Source of the DNA: Chryseobacterium glaciei
GTDB lineage: Bacteria > Bacteroidota > Bacteroidia > Flavobacteriales > Weeksellaceae
Reading direction: 5' to 3'
Length of the DNA stretch: 64,000 nucleotides
NCBI RefSeq assembly: GCF_001648155.1
Contig: NZ_CP015199.1
Location: 992,001-1,056,000, forward strand
Positions 26,852 to 35,089 of this stretch are shown here, piece after piece. The first letter of the stretch is position 1; each line of letters begins with the position of its first letter. The position numbers and the translations under genes were made by a program. The notes beneath the pieces are model-generated. The model was not told the DNA's origin and did not search any database. It was given only the letters and a program-made list of their open reading frames with translations.

Positions 26852-27537
26852 TGAATTCTCAAAACGGATTTTTACTTTCATTCATAAAATATGGCGAAAA
26901 TGATGCTGTTTTGCATTGTTTTACTGAAGATGACGGCTTTCAGACCTATTTTTTAAAAGGTGTTTACACCAAAAGAAATAAAAAGAAAGCTTTACTTCTG
27001 CCATTAAATCAGCTTAATTTTTCTGTAAATACAGGAAGAGGTAACGGCATTCAATCGGTTTCTAAATTTGAACTGACCAAAAACAACGATATCTATACCG
27101 ATATTAAAGCGAATACCGTTATATTTTTCGTTTCAGATTTTTTAAATCAGGTTTTAAGGCATGAAAATAAAAATCCAAATATTTTCTTTTGTATTGATGA
27201 ATTTACGGATCAATTAACACAAAAAAATTATCAGTCACATTTAATATTTTTAATTAAAATCTTAAAAATTCAGGGTGTTGCACCTTTGCTTGATGAGGGG
27301 AAATATTTAGATCCCGAAACAGGAACTTTTTCCTTTAATTCCATTCATCATCTTTTCAATGAAGAAATTTCATTGATTTGGAAAAATATTATTTCCTCTG
27401 CAGATCCTTATCAGATAAAAATTCATTCATCATTAAGAAAAAACTTTTTGGATAGCCTTTTGGTGTATTATCATTATCATATTACCGATTTTAGAACACC
27501 GACTTCCTTAGAAGTTATTCAACAGATCTTTGAGTAA
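26851..27537 (+). CDS. recO: DNA repair protein RecO
   Basis: 228 residues. The N-terminal OB fold (GFLLSFIKYGENDAVLHCFTED, then YFLKGVYTKRNKKKALLLPLN) and the helical C-terminal part fit RecO of Bacteroidetes, which lack the zinc-binding cysteines found in some RecO proteins. RecO loads RecA onto SSB-coated gaps together with RecR. The start codon overlaps the porZ stop (TAATG), so it is translationally coupled to porZ. It ends before the palindromic repeat at 27550-27640. Confidence 0.88.
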   Translation: MNSQNGFLLSFIKYGENDAVLHCFTEDDGFQTYFLKGVYTKRNKKKALLLPLNQLNFSVNTGRGNGIQSVSKFELTKNNDIYTDIKANTVIFFVSDFLNQVLRHENKNPNIFFCIDEFTDQLTQKNYQSHLIFLIKILKIQGVAPLLDEGKYLDPETGTFSFNSIHHLFNEEISLIWKNIISSADPYQIKIHSSLRKNFLDSLLVYYHYHITDFRTPTSLEVIQQIFE

Positions 27538-27549
27538 AAAAATACAGTT

Positions 27550-27640
27550 TTAACCATTAAGATTTAGTTAAGAATATTAAGCAAATCAGAATGATTAATC
27601 TTAACTCAACTTAATTCCTAAACTAAATCTTAATGGTTAA
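27550..27640. repeat. Interspersed palindromic repeat, copy B
   Basis: The ends are a perfect 20-bp inverted repeat (27550-27569 with 27621-27640). The inner 27585-27613 matches the reverse complement of 5000-5028 in 28 of 29 positions. Like copy A it separates convergent genes (recO and the glucosidase), so it may act as a bidirectional terminator. Confidence 0.85.
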
Positions 27641-27669
27641 AAAATTCTCAATACATTTTTTTCGGCCAA

Positions 27670-30327
27670 TTATTTTGCATCATCCGGCATTTCCGTTTCA
27701 GATTCTGCGATTTCCTTTTTGGTAAATCTTGGCTGAAGAATTTTTGCAATTAAGCCCGTCCATCCCGTTTGGTGAGAAGCTCCTACTCCACGGCCATTGT
27801 CTCCGTGGAAATATTCATAAAATAAAATGTAATCCTTAAAATCTGGATCAGTTTGAAACCTTGGATATTGTCCGTTAAAAGGTCTGTTACCATTTTCATC
27901 TTTTAAAAATAGCTTAGATAATCTTTTGCTTAAAGCGTCCGCAATTTGATCTAAATTAGAATAATTCCCACTTCCTGTAGGATATTCTACCATAAAATCC
28001 GGGCTGTAATAAAAGAAAAAACGCTGCAGACTTTCAATAATTAAAAAATTGATAGGAAACCAGATCGGACCGCGCCAATTGCTGTTTCCACCAAAAAGTC
28101 CGCTGTCACTTTCTGCCGGAGTATATTTTACAGAATAATCTGTTCCATTCAAATTAAGTTGATAAGGATTTTTTTCATATTCTTTAGACAAAGCACGAAC
28201 GCCGTAATCACTTAAAAACTGTTCAGGATCAAGCATTCGGCTTAATAATCTCTTCAAACGATGACCTCGCAAAAGTGACAGTAGGTGCTTGGAATCCTGA
28301 CCTTTCACTTCCCAACGGGAAACCAAAGAAGCCAACTCAGATTTATTTTCCAGCACCCAATTCATTCTTTTCTTAAAATTGGGCAATTTTTCAATCATTT
28401 CATCATCAATAACCTCAACGGCAAACATTGGAATTAAACCAACGATCGTTCTCAATTTCAAATACATATGAGTTCCGTCATTGGCCGCAAGCGCATCATA
28501 GAAAAACTCATCCTGCTCATCCCAAAGGCTGAAACATTCATCACCCATATTCTCGAGAGAATTGGCAATCGAGAGGAAATGCTCGAAGAACTTCATCGCC
28601 ATTTCTTCATATACTTTGTTGTAAAGAGCCAATTCCAGAGCAATTCTCATCATGTTTAGAGCAAACATTGCCATCCAGCTTGTTCCGTCCGACTGTTCGA
28701 GGTCTTCGCCGTTTGGAAGTGGCATATTTCTGTCGAAAACTCCAATATTATCGAGCCCTAAAAATCCGCCTTCAAAAATATTATTCCCGTTGTTATCTTT
28801 TTTGTTGACCCACCACGTAAAATTCATCAAAAGCTTTTGGAAAGCACTTTCCAGAAACTCCAGATCGGGTTTTTCGTTTAAATATTCATCAATTTTAAAT
28901 ACCCTGAAAACTGCCCAGGCATGAACCGGAGGATTTACATCACTTAAATTCCATTCATACGCCGGAAGCTGGCCATTTGGATGCATATACCATTCAAAAA
29001 GGAATAATTTTAACTGATGTTTGGCAAAACCGGGATCAATTAAAGAAAAACTGATCGTATGAAAAGCCAGATCCCAAGTTGCATACCACGGATATTCCCA
29101 TTTATCGGGCATTGAAATGATATGCTCGTTGTTAAGATGCTTCCATTCATAATTCCTGATTTTTTCGCGAGATTTTGATGGATTGACTTCTGCAGGATCG
29201 CCTTTCAACCATTTTTCAACGTTGTAATGATAAAACATTTTGTTCCACAACATTCCTGCGAAAGCCTGTCTTTGAACCAGTTTTTCATCTTCAGATTGTA
29301 TTCCTTCCTGAATTTCATTGTAAAATTCGTCTGCATCTTTTTGTCTTGAATTAAAAATTTCATCAAAATCTTCAAAAGGCTGTTTTAAATCTTTATTTGA
29401 AAGTCTGAATTCAAATACTTTGGTTTCTTTAGCTTTAAAATTTTCGTCAATAAAAAATGAAGCTTTTGTTCCAATATCTTTTGGATTAACGGCTTGAGAA
29501 TTTCCATTGATCACAAAATCATTGATTCCGTCTTTGCTGTATTTTGTACTATTAGGAGACTGATAAAGCTTTTCGTTATTAGTTTCATTGTCGCAAAACA
29601 ACGTTTTTAAAGATTGTTTTGCGTATATATTTTTTGTTTCTAAATCTTTGTGATCAATTTTTATTGAAGTAGATTCTTCCGAACTTAATTGAGGTTTATA
29701 GTCATCATATCCCCAATTCCAGGTATTTCTGAACCAAATTGTTGGAAGAATAATTAATGGTGCTTCTTTTTCAGATTTATTGATAATGGTAAGCTTTACC
29801 AAAATATCATTCTGACTTTCCTTTGCATATTCAATAAAAATATCGAAGTATTCATTTTGATCAAAAATTCCGGTGTCGATTAATTCGTATTCCGGTTCGT
29901 CTTTTGTTCTCGCTGCATTTGTCTGCACCAAATCTTCATAAGGAAAAGCATTCTGAGGATATTTGTACAGCATTTTCATGTAAGAATGCGTTGGCGTTGC
30001 ATCCAGATAATAAAAATATTCTTTGACGTCTTCACCGTGATTTCCCTGCCCGTTTGATAGGCCAAAGAAACGTTCTTTCACCATTTTATCTTTTTTATTC
30101 CAAAATCCTACGGAAAAAACGAGCTTTTGAAGATCATCACAAATTCCGCAAATACCTTCTTCACCCCATCTGTAGGTTTTTGCTTCCGCAGAATCGTGGT
30201 TGGTATAATTCCATGCGTCGCCATCTTCGCTGTAATCTTCACGCACCAATCCCCATTCGCGGTTGCTGACATATGATCCCCATTTTTTCCATGTAATGTC
30301 TGAAAGTCTTTCTTTTTCGGAATTCAT
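27670..30327 (-). CDS. GH63-like / MGH1-like glycoside hydrolase (glucosidase)
   Basis: 885 residues from the ATG at 30327 (MNSEKERLSDITWKKW); the 40 residues upstream of this Met come from a GC-rich intergenic repeat and are rejected. An N-terminal beta domain (about 1-370) is followed by an (alpha/alpha)6 barrel. Motifs WYATWDLAFHTI, WVNKKDNNGNNIFEGGFLG, GTSWMAMFALNM and NWRGPIWFPINF match GH63-type glucosidases and mannosylglycerate hydrolases. There is no signal peptide, so it is cytoplasmic. The substrate is probably a short alpha-glucoside. The gene downstream of the SDR is on the same strand, and the pair could pass on released glucose. Confidence 0.82.
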   Translation of the reverse strand: MNSEKERLSDITWKKWGSYVSNREWGLVREDYSEDGDAWNYTNHDSAEAKTYRWGEEGICGICDDLQKLVFSVGFWNKKDKMVKERFFGLSNGQGNHGEDVKEYFYYLDATPTHSYMKMLYKYPQNAFPYEDLVQTNAARTKDEPEYELIDTGIFDQNEYFDIFIEYAKESQNDILVKLTIINKSEKEAPLIILPTIWFRNTWNWGYDDYKPQLSSEESTSIKIDHKDLETKNIYAKQSLKTLFCDNETNNEKLYQSPNSTKYSKDGINDFVINGNSQAVNPKDIGTKASFFIDENFKAKETKVFEFRLSNKDLKQPFEDFDEIFNSRQKDADEFYNEIQEGIQSEDEKLVQRQAFAGMLWNKMFYHYNVEKWLKGDPAEVNPSKSREKIRNYEWKHLNNEHIISMPDKWEYPWYATWDLAFHTISFSLIDPGFAKHQLKLFLFEWYMHPNGQLPAYEWNLSDVNPPVHAWAVFRVFKIDEYLNEKPDLEFLESAFQKLLMNFTWWVNKKDNNGNNIFEGGFLGLDNIGVFDRNMPLPNGEDLEQSDGTSWMAMFALNMMRIALELALYNKVYEEMAMKFFEHFLSIANSLENMGDECFSLWDEQDEFFYDALAANDGTHMYLKLRTIVGLIPMFAVEVIDDEMIEKLPNFKKRMNWVLENKSELASLVSRWEVKGQDSKHLLSLLRGHRLKRLLSRMLDPEQFLSDYGVRALSKEYEKNPYQLNLNGTDYSVKYTPAESDSGLFGGNSNWRGPIWFPINFLIIESLQRFFFYYSPDFMVEYPTGSGNYSNLDQIADALSKRLSKLFLKDENGNRPFNGQYPRFQTDPDFKDYILFYEYFHGDNGRGVGASHQTGWTGLIAKILQPRFTKKEIAESETEMPDDAK

Positions 30328-30387
30328 TATTGAATATTTTTTGAAATAAAATTGAATAAAAAATTGTTTTTGAACCACGACTAACTG

Positions 30388-30480
30388 CGCCCCGGATTGA
30401 ACGGCCTGTCTGAGCTCTTTTTGTAAGCTAAGGAAAGGCAAAGGCACAAAAAAGCGAGTAGTGAAAGCCGGAAATGTGCG
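30388..30480. repeat. GC-rich interspersed repeat-like segment
   Basis: A GC-rich island in an AT-rich spacer. It begins CCCCGGATTGAACGG and ends AGTGAAAGCCGG, with CTTTTT and AAAAAAG between. The segment at 50456-50530 has the same order of blocks (CCCCGATTGTAACG ... AAAAAG ... AGTGGAAAGCGGG), so both appear to be diverged members of one family. It is not coding. Confidence 0.5.
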
Positions 30481-30488
30481 CCAAAAAA

Positions 30489-31298
30489 TTATCCTCCCGT
30501 AGAAAAACTTTCAAAAGTCGTCATTCCACCGTCAACAAAAATACTTGTTCCTGTGATGTAGTCTGCGAGATCGCTCGCTATAAATGCAGCCAGATTTCCG
30601 ATGTCCTGCGGTTGCCCGATTCTGTTGTATGGAATTAAATTAAGAAGAGAATTTAACGCTTCCGGAGTACTCCACGCATCTTTATTGATCGGTGTTTGAA
30701 TCGCACCCGGACAAATGGAATTTACACGGATTTTATCCGCTCCGTATTCCTGAGCCAACGTCTGCATCAACATTCTGATCGCCCCTTTACTCGAAGCATA
30801 ATTCGCGTGACCAGCCCAAGGAATGATCTCATGAACCGAACTTATATGAATGATTTTTCCGCAGGCGATAGATCGTGTAGGATCAATTCCGCGACGTAAA
30901 AATTCTTTGATAGCTTCTCTTGCGCAAAGAAACTGGCCTGTAAGATTAATTCCGATCACTGTATTCCATTGATCAAGTGTCATTTCTGTGAATTTGGCAT
31001 CTTTTTGTACTCCGGCATTATTGACTAGAATATCAACCGTTCCGAATTGCGAAACAACATCCTGAAACATTTTTACCACCTGATCTTCCTTGGAAACATC
31101 ACATTGATAGGTAATTCCGTTTCCGCCCGCATCTGTAATTTCTTTTAAAACAGCTTTGGCTTCGTCTGTAGATCTTTCCGAAGAATGATTCACAATAATT
31201 GTTGCGCCCGCTGATGCCAATGATTTGGCTACTCCTGTTCCTATTCCGCTTGAAGCTCCGGTAACGACTGCTACCTGATTACGAAGTGATATTTCCAT
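30489..31298 (-). CDS. SDR-family oxidoreductase, glucose 1-dehydrogenase-like
   Basis: 269 residues. A classical short-chain dehydrogenase: TGASSGIG (13-20, cofactor loop), NNAG (93-96), catalytic Ser153/154, Tyr167 and Lys171 in HANYASSKG, and PG motif NSICPGAIQT. Overall it resembles glucose 1-dehydrogenases, which oxidise glucose to gluconolactone with NAD(P). The glucosidase gene downstream on the same strand (162 bases) supports a sugar role, but SDR substrates are hard to predict. It has its own -7 element. Confidence 0.82.
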   Translation of the reverse strand: MEISLRNQVAVVTGASSGIGTGVAKSLASAGATIIVNHSSERSTDEAKAVLKEITDAGGNGITYQCDVSKEDQVVKMFQDVVSQFGTVDILVNNAGVQKDAKFTEMTLDQWNTVIGINLTGQFLCAREAIKEFLRRGIDPTRSIACGKIIHISSVHEIIPWAGHANYASSKGAIRMLMQTLAQEYGADKIRVNSICPGAIQTPINKDAWSTPEALNSLLNLIPYNRIGQPQDIGNLAAFIASDLADYITGTSIFVDGGMTTFESFSTGG

Positions 31299-31319
31299 GC
31301 TTTTTTATTTGATGTTACT

Positions 31320-31327
31320 CAAAGTTA
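31320..31327 (-). promoter_or_regulatory. Bacteroidetes -7 promoter motif for the SDR gene
   Basis: The minus strand reads TAACTTTG, 21 bases before the SDR start, with a TTTG 16 bases further upstream as a -33 candidate. Confidence 0.55.
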
Positions 31328-31394
31328 GCAGAAAGTATCACGCCAAACGGGAAATTTTATAATTAAATTTTTCTTAAAGTTTAGAAATAATAGG

Positions 31395-31458
31395 TTTTGG
31401 CTAAAGCCTTTTTGGAATTTATTTTTCTTGTGAACGGGCTAAAGCCCGCTCCTATTGA
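31395..31458. repeat. GGCTAAAGCC interspersed repeat, copy 1
   Basis: TTTTGGCTAAAGCC at 31395-31408 is followed 24 bases later by a 26-base block at 31433-31458 with the hairpin CGGGCTAAAGCCCG. The same two blocks in the same order occur at 51759-51821, differing by one base in the second block. This is a REP-like element. Confidence 0.75.
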
Positions 31459-31469
31459 TGGGTAAGGTT

Positions 31470-31943
31470 TTAAAGTTTCTTATACATCAAATATTGAGGT
31501 CCGCTTCTACCCATTCTGCTTTTGCCGTCGTACAAATATCCTACTTTGATGTAAAGCTCGTAAGCGGTTGAGTTATTTTGATTTACGGCTAATACTATTT
31601 CGTCACAGTTTTTGAAATTTTCTCTTACAAAATCATCAATCTGAATCATGGAAGCTTTTCCAATTCCTCTGCCTTGACATTTTGGATTGATTGATAAAGA
31701 CCTCAACAACGTAGAATTTGGATTATCCGTAAGGTCAAGTTTATCTTCTCCGAAATCCAATGTGAAGAAACCTACCGCTTTTTCATCTTCAAAAATGGTG
31801 ATGGGAAATTCTAAGTTGGTATTTCTTTCTTTTATCCTATTTAGAGCAAATTCTGCTGTGGAGGTATATTTTAACTGAACTTCATCTAAAGTATAACTGA
31901 CTTCAGATAAGTCTTCCCGCTTGAAAAAATTTAATTTGATCAT
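31470..31943 (-). CDS. GNAT-family N-acetyltransferase
   Basis: 157 residues from the ATG at 31943 (MIKLNFFKREDLSEV). Starting at 31988 would overlap the upstream gene by 38 bases. The GNAT core has LRSLSINPKCQGRGIGKASM (acetyl-CoA loop) and NQNNSTAYELYIKVGYLYDG. The substrate is unknown. It starts 7 bases after the stop of the DUF1684 gene, so the two form an operon. Confidence 0.82.
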   Translation of the reverse strand: MIKLNFFKREDLSEVSYTLDEVQLKYTSTAEFALNRIKERNTNLEFPITIFEDEKAVGFFTLDFGEDKLDLTDNPNSTLLRSLSINPKCQGRGIGKASMIQIDDFVRENFKNCDEIVLAVNQNNSTAYELYIKVGYLYDGKSRMGRSGPQYLMYKKL

Positions 31944-31950
31944 ATTAGAT

Positions 31951-32568
31951 TTAATGATGATAAATATCTTCATACATAACCCCAGCACGAATTTCCACTG
32001 GAAGTTTATTTTCTTCCGGAACTATCGGACAGTTGTAATCATAAGCATTGTAGGCACAAAATGGCTGGTAAGATTTATTAAAATCTAGAACGATTGTATT
32101 TCCTTTGGGAATCGTTAGATCCATATATTTTCCGCCGCCGTAGGTTTCTTTTTCATTCGTCAAATCTCGGAAAGGCAAGAAAAGGTAATCCTTGTATTTC
32201 TTTTGTTTAATTAAATCTAAGCTTTGATATAAAGTTAAAGCATATGGTTTTCCGTCCAGTTCAAAAGTTGCTTTTCCGTATTCTCTGTAAGATTTTGTTT
32301 TTCCGGATGATGTTGGAAGATCAAAAGGTTTGGGGCTTTTAGTCTTAACAAATTTTGCAGTGATCTTATATTTCGGACTAAAAGGAAAGAAAGGATGTCC
32401 TTTAAAATTGGTAAAATTATCTCCACGCAAAGGTGTTTCCTTGGAATTAAGATATTCTGCATTCAGGTCTTCCTGAAATTTTTTGACCTCCATTACATCT
32501 TTTGAAACCATTTTTTGAGAGAACGCAAACAATGGAAACATCAACATTATCAATATGTATTTTTTCAT
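31951..32568 (-). CDS. Exported DUF1684 protein
   Basis: 205 residues with a signal peptide (MKKYILIMLMFPLFAFSQ). The family features are HPFFPFSPKYKI, a YREYGKATFELDGK strand, YLFLPFRDLTNEKETYGGG, and a C-terminal DFNKSYQPFCAYNAYDYNCPIVP. DUF1684 proteins are widespread in Bacteroidetes and of unknown function. It is first in a two-gene unit with the acetyltransferase. Confidence 0.82.
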   Translation of the reverse strand: MKKYILIMLMFPLFAFSQKMVSKDVMEVKKFQEDLNAEYLNSKETPLRGDNFTNFKGHPFFPFSPKYKITAKFVKTKSPKPFDLPTSSGKTKSYREYGKATFELDGKPYALTLYQSLDLIKQKKYKDYLFLPFRDLTNEKETYGGGKYMDLTIPKGNTIVLDFNKSYQPFCAYNAYDYNCPIVPEENKLPVEIRAGVMYEDIYHH

Positions 32569-32815
32569 AAACTCAATTAATATTTAAAACTATGAAATTT
32601 TAATTTGATGAAGATTAAAAATATGTTACAAAGCTCTCTTTTTCTTCTTTAAAAATAAAATTCATTAAACAAATTTAGATAAAGATTAATTTAAACAAAA
32701 ACTCAAAATAAAATCGATACGGATACAAATAATGAAAATTTTAATGCAAAATAACAACAAATTAATTCTTTAGCATGTTTTTTGGATAGGGAGAGAAGAA
32801 AAACATAGCATACAA

Positions 32816-34393
32816 ATGAACAGAAAAAAATTTATTCAATCTAGCCTTCTTGCCGTTGGTGGTTTTTATTTTTTAAACTCCAACCTTTTTAAGGCAGCTC
32901 AACCAAAAATTATCGAACAGAAAGAAATTGAAGCTCCAATCATCATTATCGGTTCCGGATATGGCGGTGCAGTTTCCGCACTAAGACTTTGTGAAGCCGG
33001 AAAAAAAGTGCTTATGTTGGAAATGGGACTTAACTGGGAGAAATCAGGCATTCCTTTTTCTAATTTGCTGAAACCTGGGAAAAGTGCGGCTTGGCTGAGA
33101 AAGAAAACCATTGCTCCGTTTATGAATCTCTTCAATTTAACTCCTTTTACGGGAGCTTTGGATCGATTGGAATTTGAAAATATCAACATCTGGATGGGAA
33201 GAGGTGTTGGCGGTGGTTCATTGGTAAACGGTGGTATGGCAGTTACTCCAAAAGAGACTTATTTCAAAGAGGTTTTCCCTAATCTTGACGCTGCAAAATT
33301 TTATGATTTCTATTTTCCATTAGCCCGAAAAGAGCTTAAAGTTAATGTAATTGATGAGCAGTTTTTAAACGACTGCCCATACTATAAATTTACAAGAGTT
33401 GGTGAAGAAGAAGCTCATAAAGCGGGTTTCAAAACGATGAGAGTTCCGAATGTATATGATTTTAAATACATGGAAAAGGAATATAAAAATGAAGTTCCAC
33501 GTTCTGCGCTGAATACAGAAGTTATTTATGGAAATAATCATGGTAAAAACAGTTTAGACAAAACCTATCTTAAAAAAGCTTTAGATACAGGAAATCTTGA
33601 AATTCTTGATCTTCATTATGTTGATAATATTAAGCTTAATGCGGATAAAACCTACACGCTGAATGCTCAAAACATCAATACTTCAGGAGATGTTGTTGCT
33701 GAAAAAGTTTTTCACTGTAAAAAGCTGATCATGGCTGCTGGAACAATGGGAACTTTGAAACTTCTGCTCCGTTCTAATGCTATGAATGATTTCCCAATTG
33801 GTCAAAATATCGGAAAAAACTGGGGAAATAACGGGAACTTTATGACCGGAAGAAACTTTGTAAATCCTTTACACGGAGGAACGGGAGCCCAACAATCTAC
33901 GATTCCTGTAGGTGGTGTTGATAATTGGGATGATAAGGAACATCCGTTTTTTACGGAAATTGCTCCTTTACCAATGGGAATGGATGTCGCAACCGGTTTG
34001 TATTTATTGATCAACAGAGTTGACAAAAAAGGTAAGGTTTCTTATGACAAAGTCAATAAAAAAATAGTGCTGGATTGGGATAAAACCAACACCGAAAAGA
34101 TGAAGGAAAACGCTGATTATTTTATTAAAAAAATGAATAAAGCAAATGGAGGAACGAGAGCACATCTACTTTTTGACAATGGTTTTGGGGCAGATATTTG
34201 CTATCATCCGCTTGGAGGATGTGTGTTGGGAGAAGCAACCAACGAATATGGAAAATTAAAAGAACATGATAATCTATATGTTTTGGATGGTTCTTTAATT
34301 CCCGGAACGATTGGCGTGAATCCTTTTGTGACGATTGTTGCGATTTCAGAATACTGTATTGAAAATCTTATCAAACAAAATGAATTTGCTTAA
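32816..34393 (+). CDS. Cholesterol oxidase-type GMC flavoprotein, exported
   Basis: 525 residues. An N-terminal export signal is followed by the FAD loop IIIIGSGYGGAVSALRL (Gly46, Gly48, Gly51). The protein follows the type I cholesterol oxidase of Streptomyces along its length: WMGRGVGGGSLVNGGMAV, FYFPLARKEL, VPNVYDF, EVIYGNNHGKNSLDKTYL, CYHPLGGCVLGEAT and DGSLIPGTIGVNPFVT. The residues equivalent to the active-site Glu, His and Asn appear as Glu381, His464 and Asn502. It should oxidise a 3-beta-hydroxysteroid and isomerise it, with oxygen as acceptor, outside the cytoplasm. No other steroid gene is nearby, so the natural substrate may be another sterol or hopanoid-like alcohol. Confidence 0.88.
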   Translation: MNRKKFIQSSLLAVGGFYFLNSNLFKAAQPKIIEQKEIEAPIIIIGSGYGGAVSALRLCEAGKKVLMLEMGLNWEKSGIPFSNLLKPGKSAAWLRKKTIAPFMNLFNLTPFTGALDRLEFENINIWMGRGVGGGSLVNGGMAVTPKETYFKEVFPNLDAAKFYDFYFPLARKELKVNVIDEQFLNDCPYYKFTRVGEEEAHKAGFKTMRVPNVYDFKYMEKEYKNEVPRSALNTEVIYGNNHGKNSLDKTYLKKALDTGNLEILDLHYVDNIKLNADKTYTLNAQNINTSGDVVAEKVFHCKKLIMAAGTMGTLKLLLRSNAMNDFPIGQNIGKNWGNNGNFMTGRNFVNPLHGGTGAQQSTIPVGGVDNWDDKEHPFFTEIAPLPMGMDVATGLYLLINRVDKKGKVSYDKVNKKIVLDWDKTNTEKMKENADYFIKKMNKANGGTRAHLLFDNGFGADICYHPLGGCVLGEATNEYGKLKEHDNLYVLDGSLIPGTIGVNPFVTIVAISEYCIENLIKQNEFA

Positions 34394-34427
34394 GTTATTC
34401 TGATTTAAGATTATTAAGATATTTTTC

Positions 34428-34455
34428 AGCTCCATTGAATAAGTGGAGCTTATTT
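34428..34455 (+). terminator. Weak intrinsic terminator
   Basis: A 7-bp stem (AGCTCCA / TGGAGCT) with a 9-base loop and a T-rich 3' side, about 36 bases after the oxidase stop. Confidence 0.5.
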
Positions 34456-34471
34456 TATTGTTTAATATTTT

Positions 34472-34560
34472 TTTAACGCAAAGATTGCAAAGTTTTTTTT
34501 GACTACTAAATGTTTTTAAGTTCGCAAAGGCGTTTCACTCAGCGAAGTTCACTAAGAGTT
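34472..34560. repeat. GCAAAGGCGTTTCACTC interspersed repeat, copy 1
   Basis: TTAACGCAAAG and, further on, TTCGCAAAGGCGTTTCACTC recur in inverted orientation at 57010-57090. The order of blocks is the same, so this is a second member of that repeat family. No coding potential was seen. Confidence 0.65.
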
Positions 34561-34591
34561 TCAATTATATTAAATTGAGAATAATGTTAGC

Positions 34592-34993
34592 TTAATATGC
34601 TTCTGAAATTTTTACGCGATACACGTCCAAAGAATTTCTTTTAATAGATTCTACAAAAAAACCACCTTCTTCGGGAATTACTTCCATCAGATCAAAGCTT
34701 TTGCAGTCTTTCGGAAGCCCTGAAAATATTAAGGTAAACCAAAAATCCTTCATAAAAGGAACGACCGTCCAGTTTGGAGAGAGGGAAATATTTTCTGCGT
34801 GGATCAATTTACTTTTATGGTCAGAATTATTATCGAAAAGATAGGTTGAATTCCAAATTCTGATCAAATTACCCAAAAACGGAGATGCGGGAAAACAGCA
34901 ATGCACAATTACCTGCTTCTCTTCTTCTATTTTTGTCTGAAGAGATTCCAGTAATTCTTTAGCAATAACGGGTTTTACAAGCGTGTCTGACAT
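34592..34993 (-). CDS. Hypothetical cytoplasmic protein
   Basis: 133 residues with no signal peptide or membrane helix. It contains a VIVHCCFPASPFLGNLIRIW segment (two adjacent Cys) and a C-terminal strand pattern (GGFFVESIKRNSLDVYRVKI). I do not recognise the family. It lies downstream of mqo on the opposite side of an imperfect inverted repeat; the two genes are on the same strand, with mqo upstream. Confidence 0.6.
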   Translation of the reverse strand: MSDTLVKPVIAKELLESLQTKIEEEKQVIVHCCFPASPFLGNLIRIWNSTYLFDNNSDHKSKLIHAENISLSPNWTVVPFMKDFWFTLIFSGLPKDCKSFDLMEVIPEEGGFFVESIKRNSLDVYRVKISEAY

Positions 34994-35011
34994 TTTCTTT
35001 ATGATGAATAA

Positions 35012-35083
35012 TTAGTAATGGGCAATAAGTAATGACTAACCGCAAAATTAATCATTTATTACTCATTGCCCATTGCTTATTAC
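35012..35083. repeat. Imperfect inverted repeat between mqo and the hypothetical gene
   Basis: TTAGTAATGGGCAATAAGTA on the left and TACTCATTGCCCATTGCTTA on the right form long imperfect arms. It may act as a terminator of mqo or be an AT-rich repeat remnant. Confidence 0.5.
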
Positions 35084-35089
35084 CTATGT

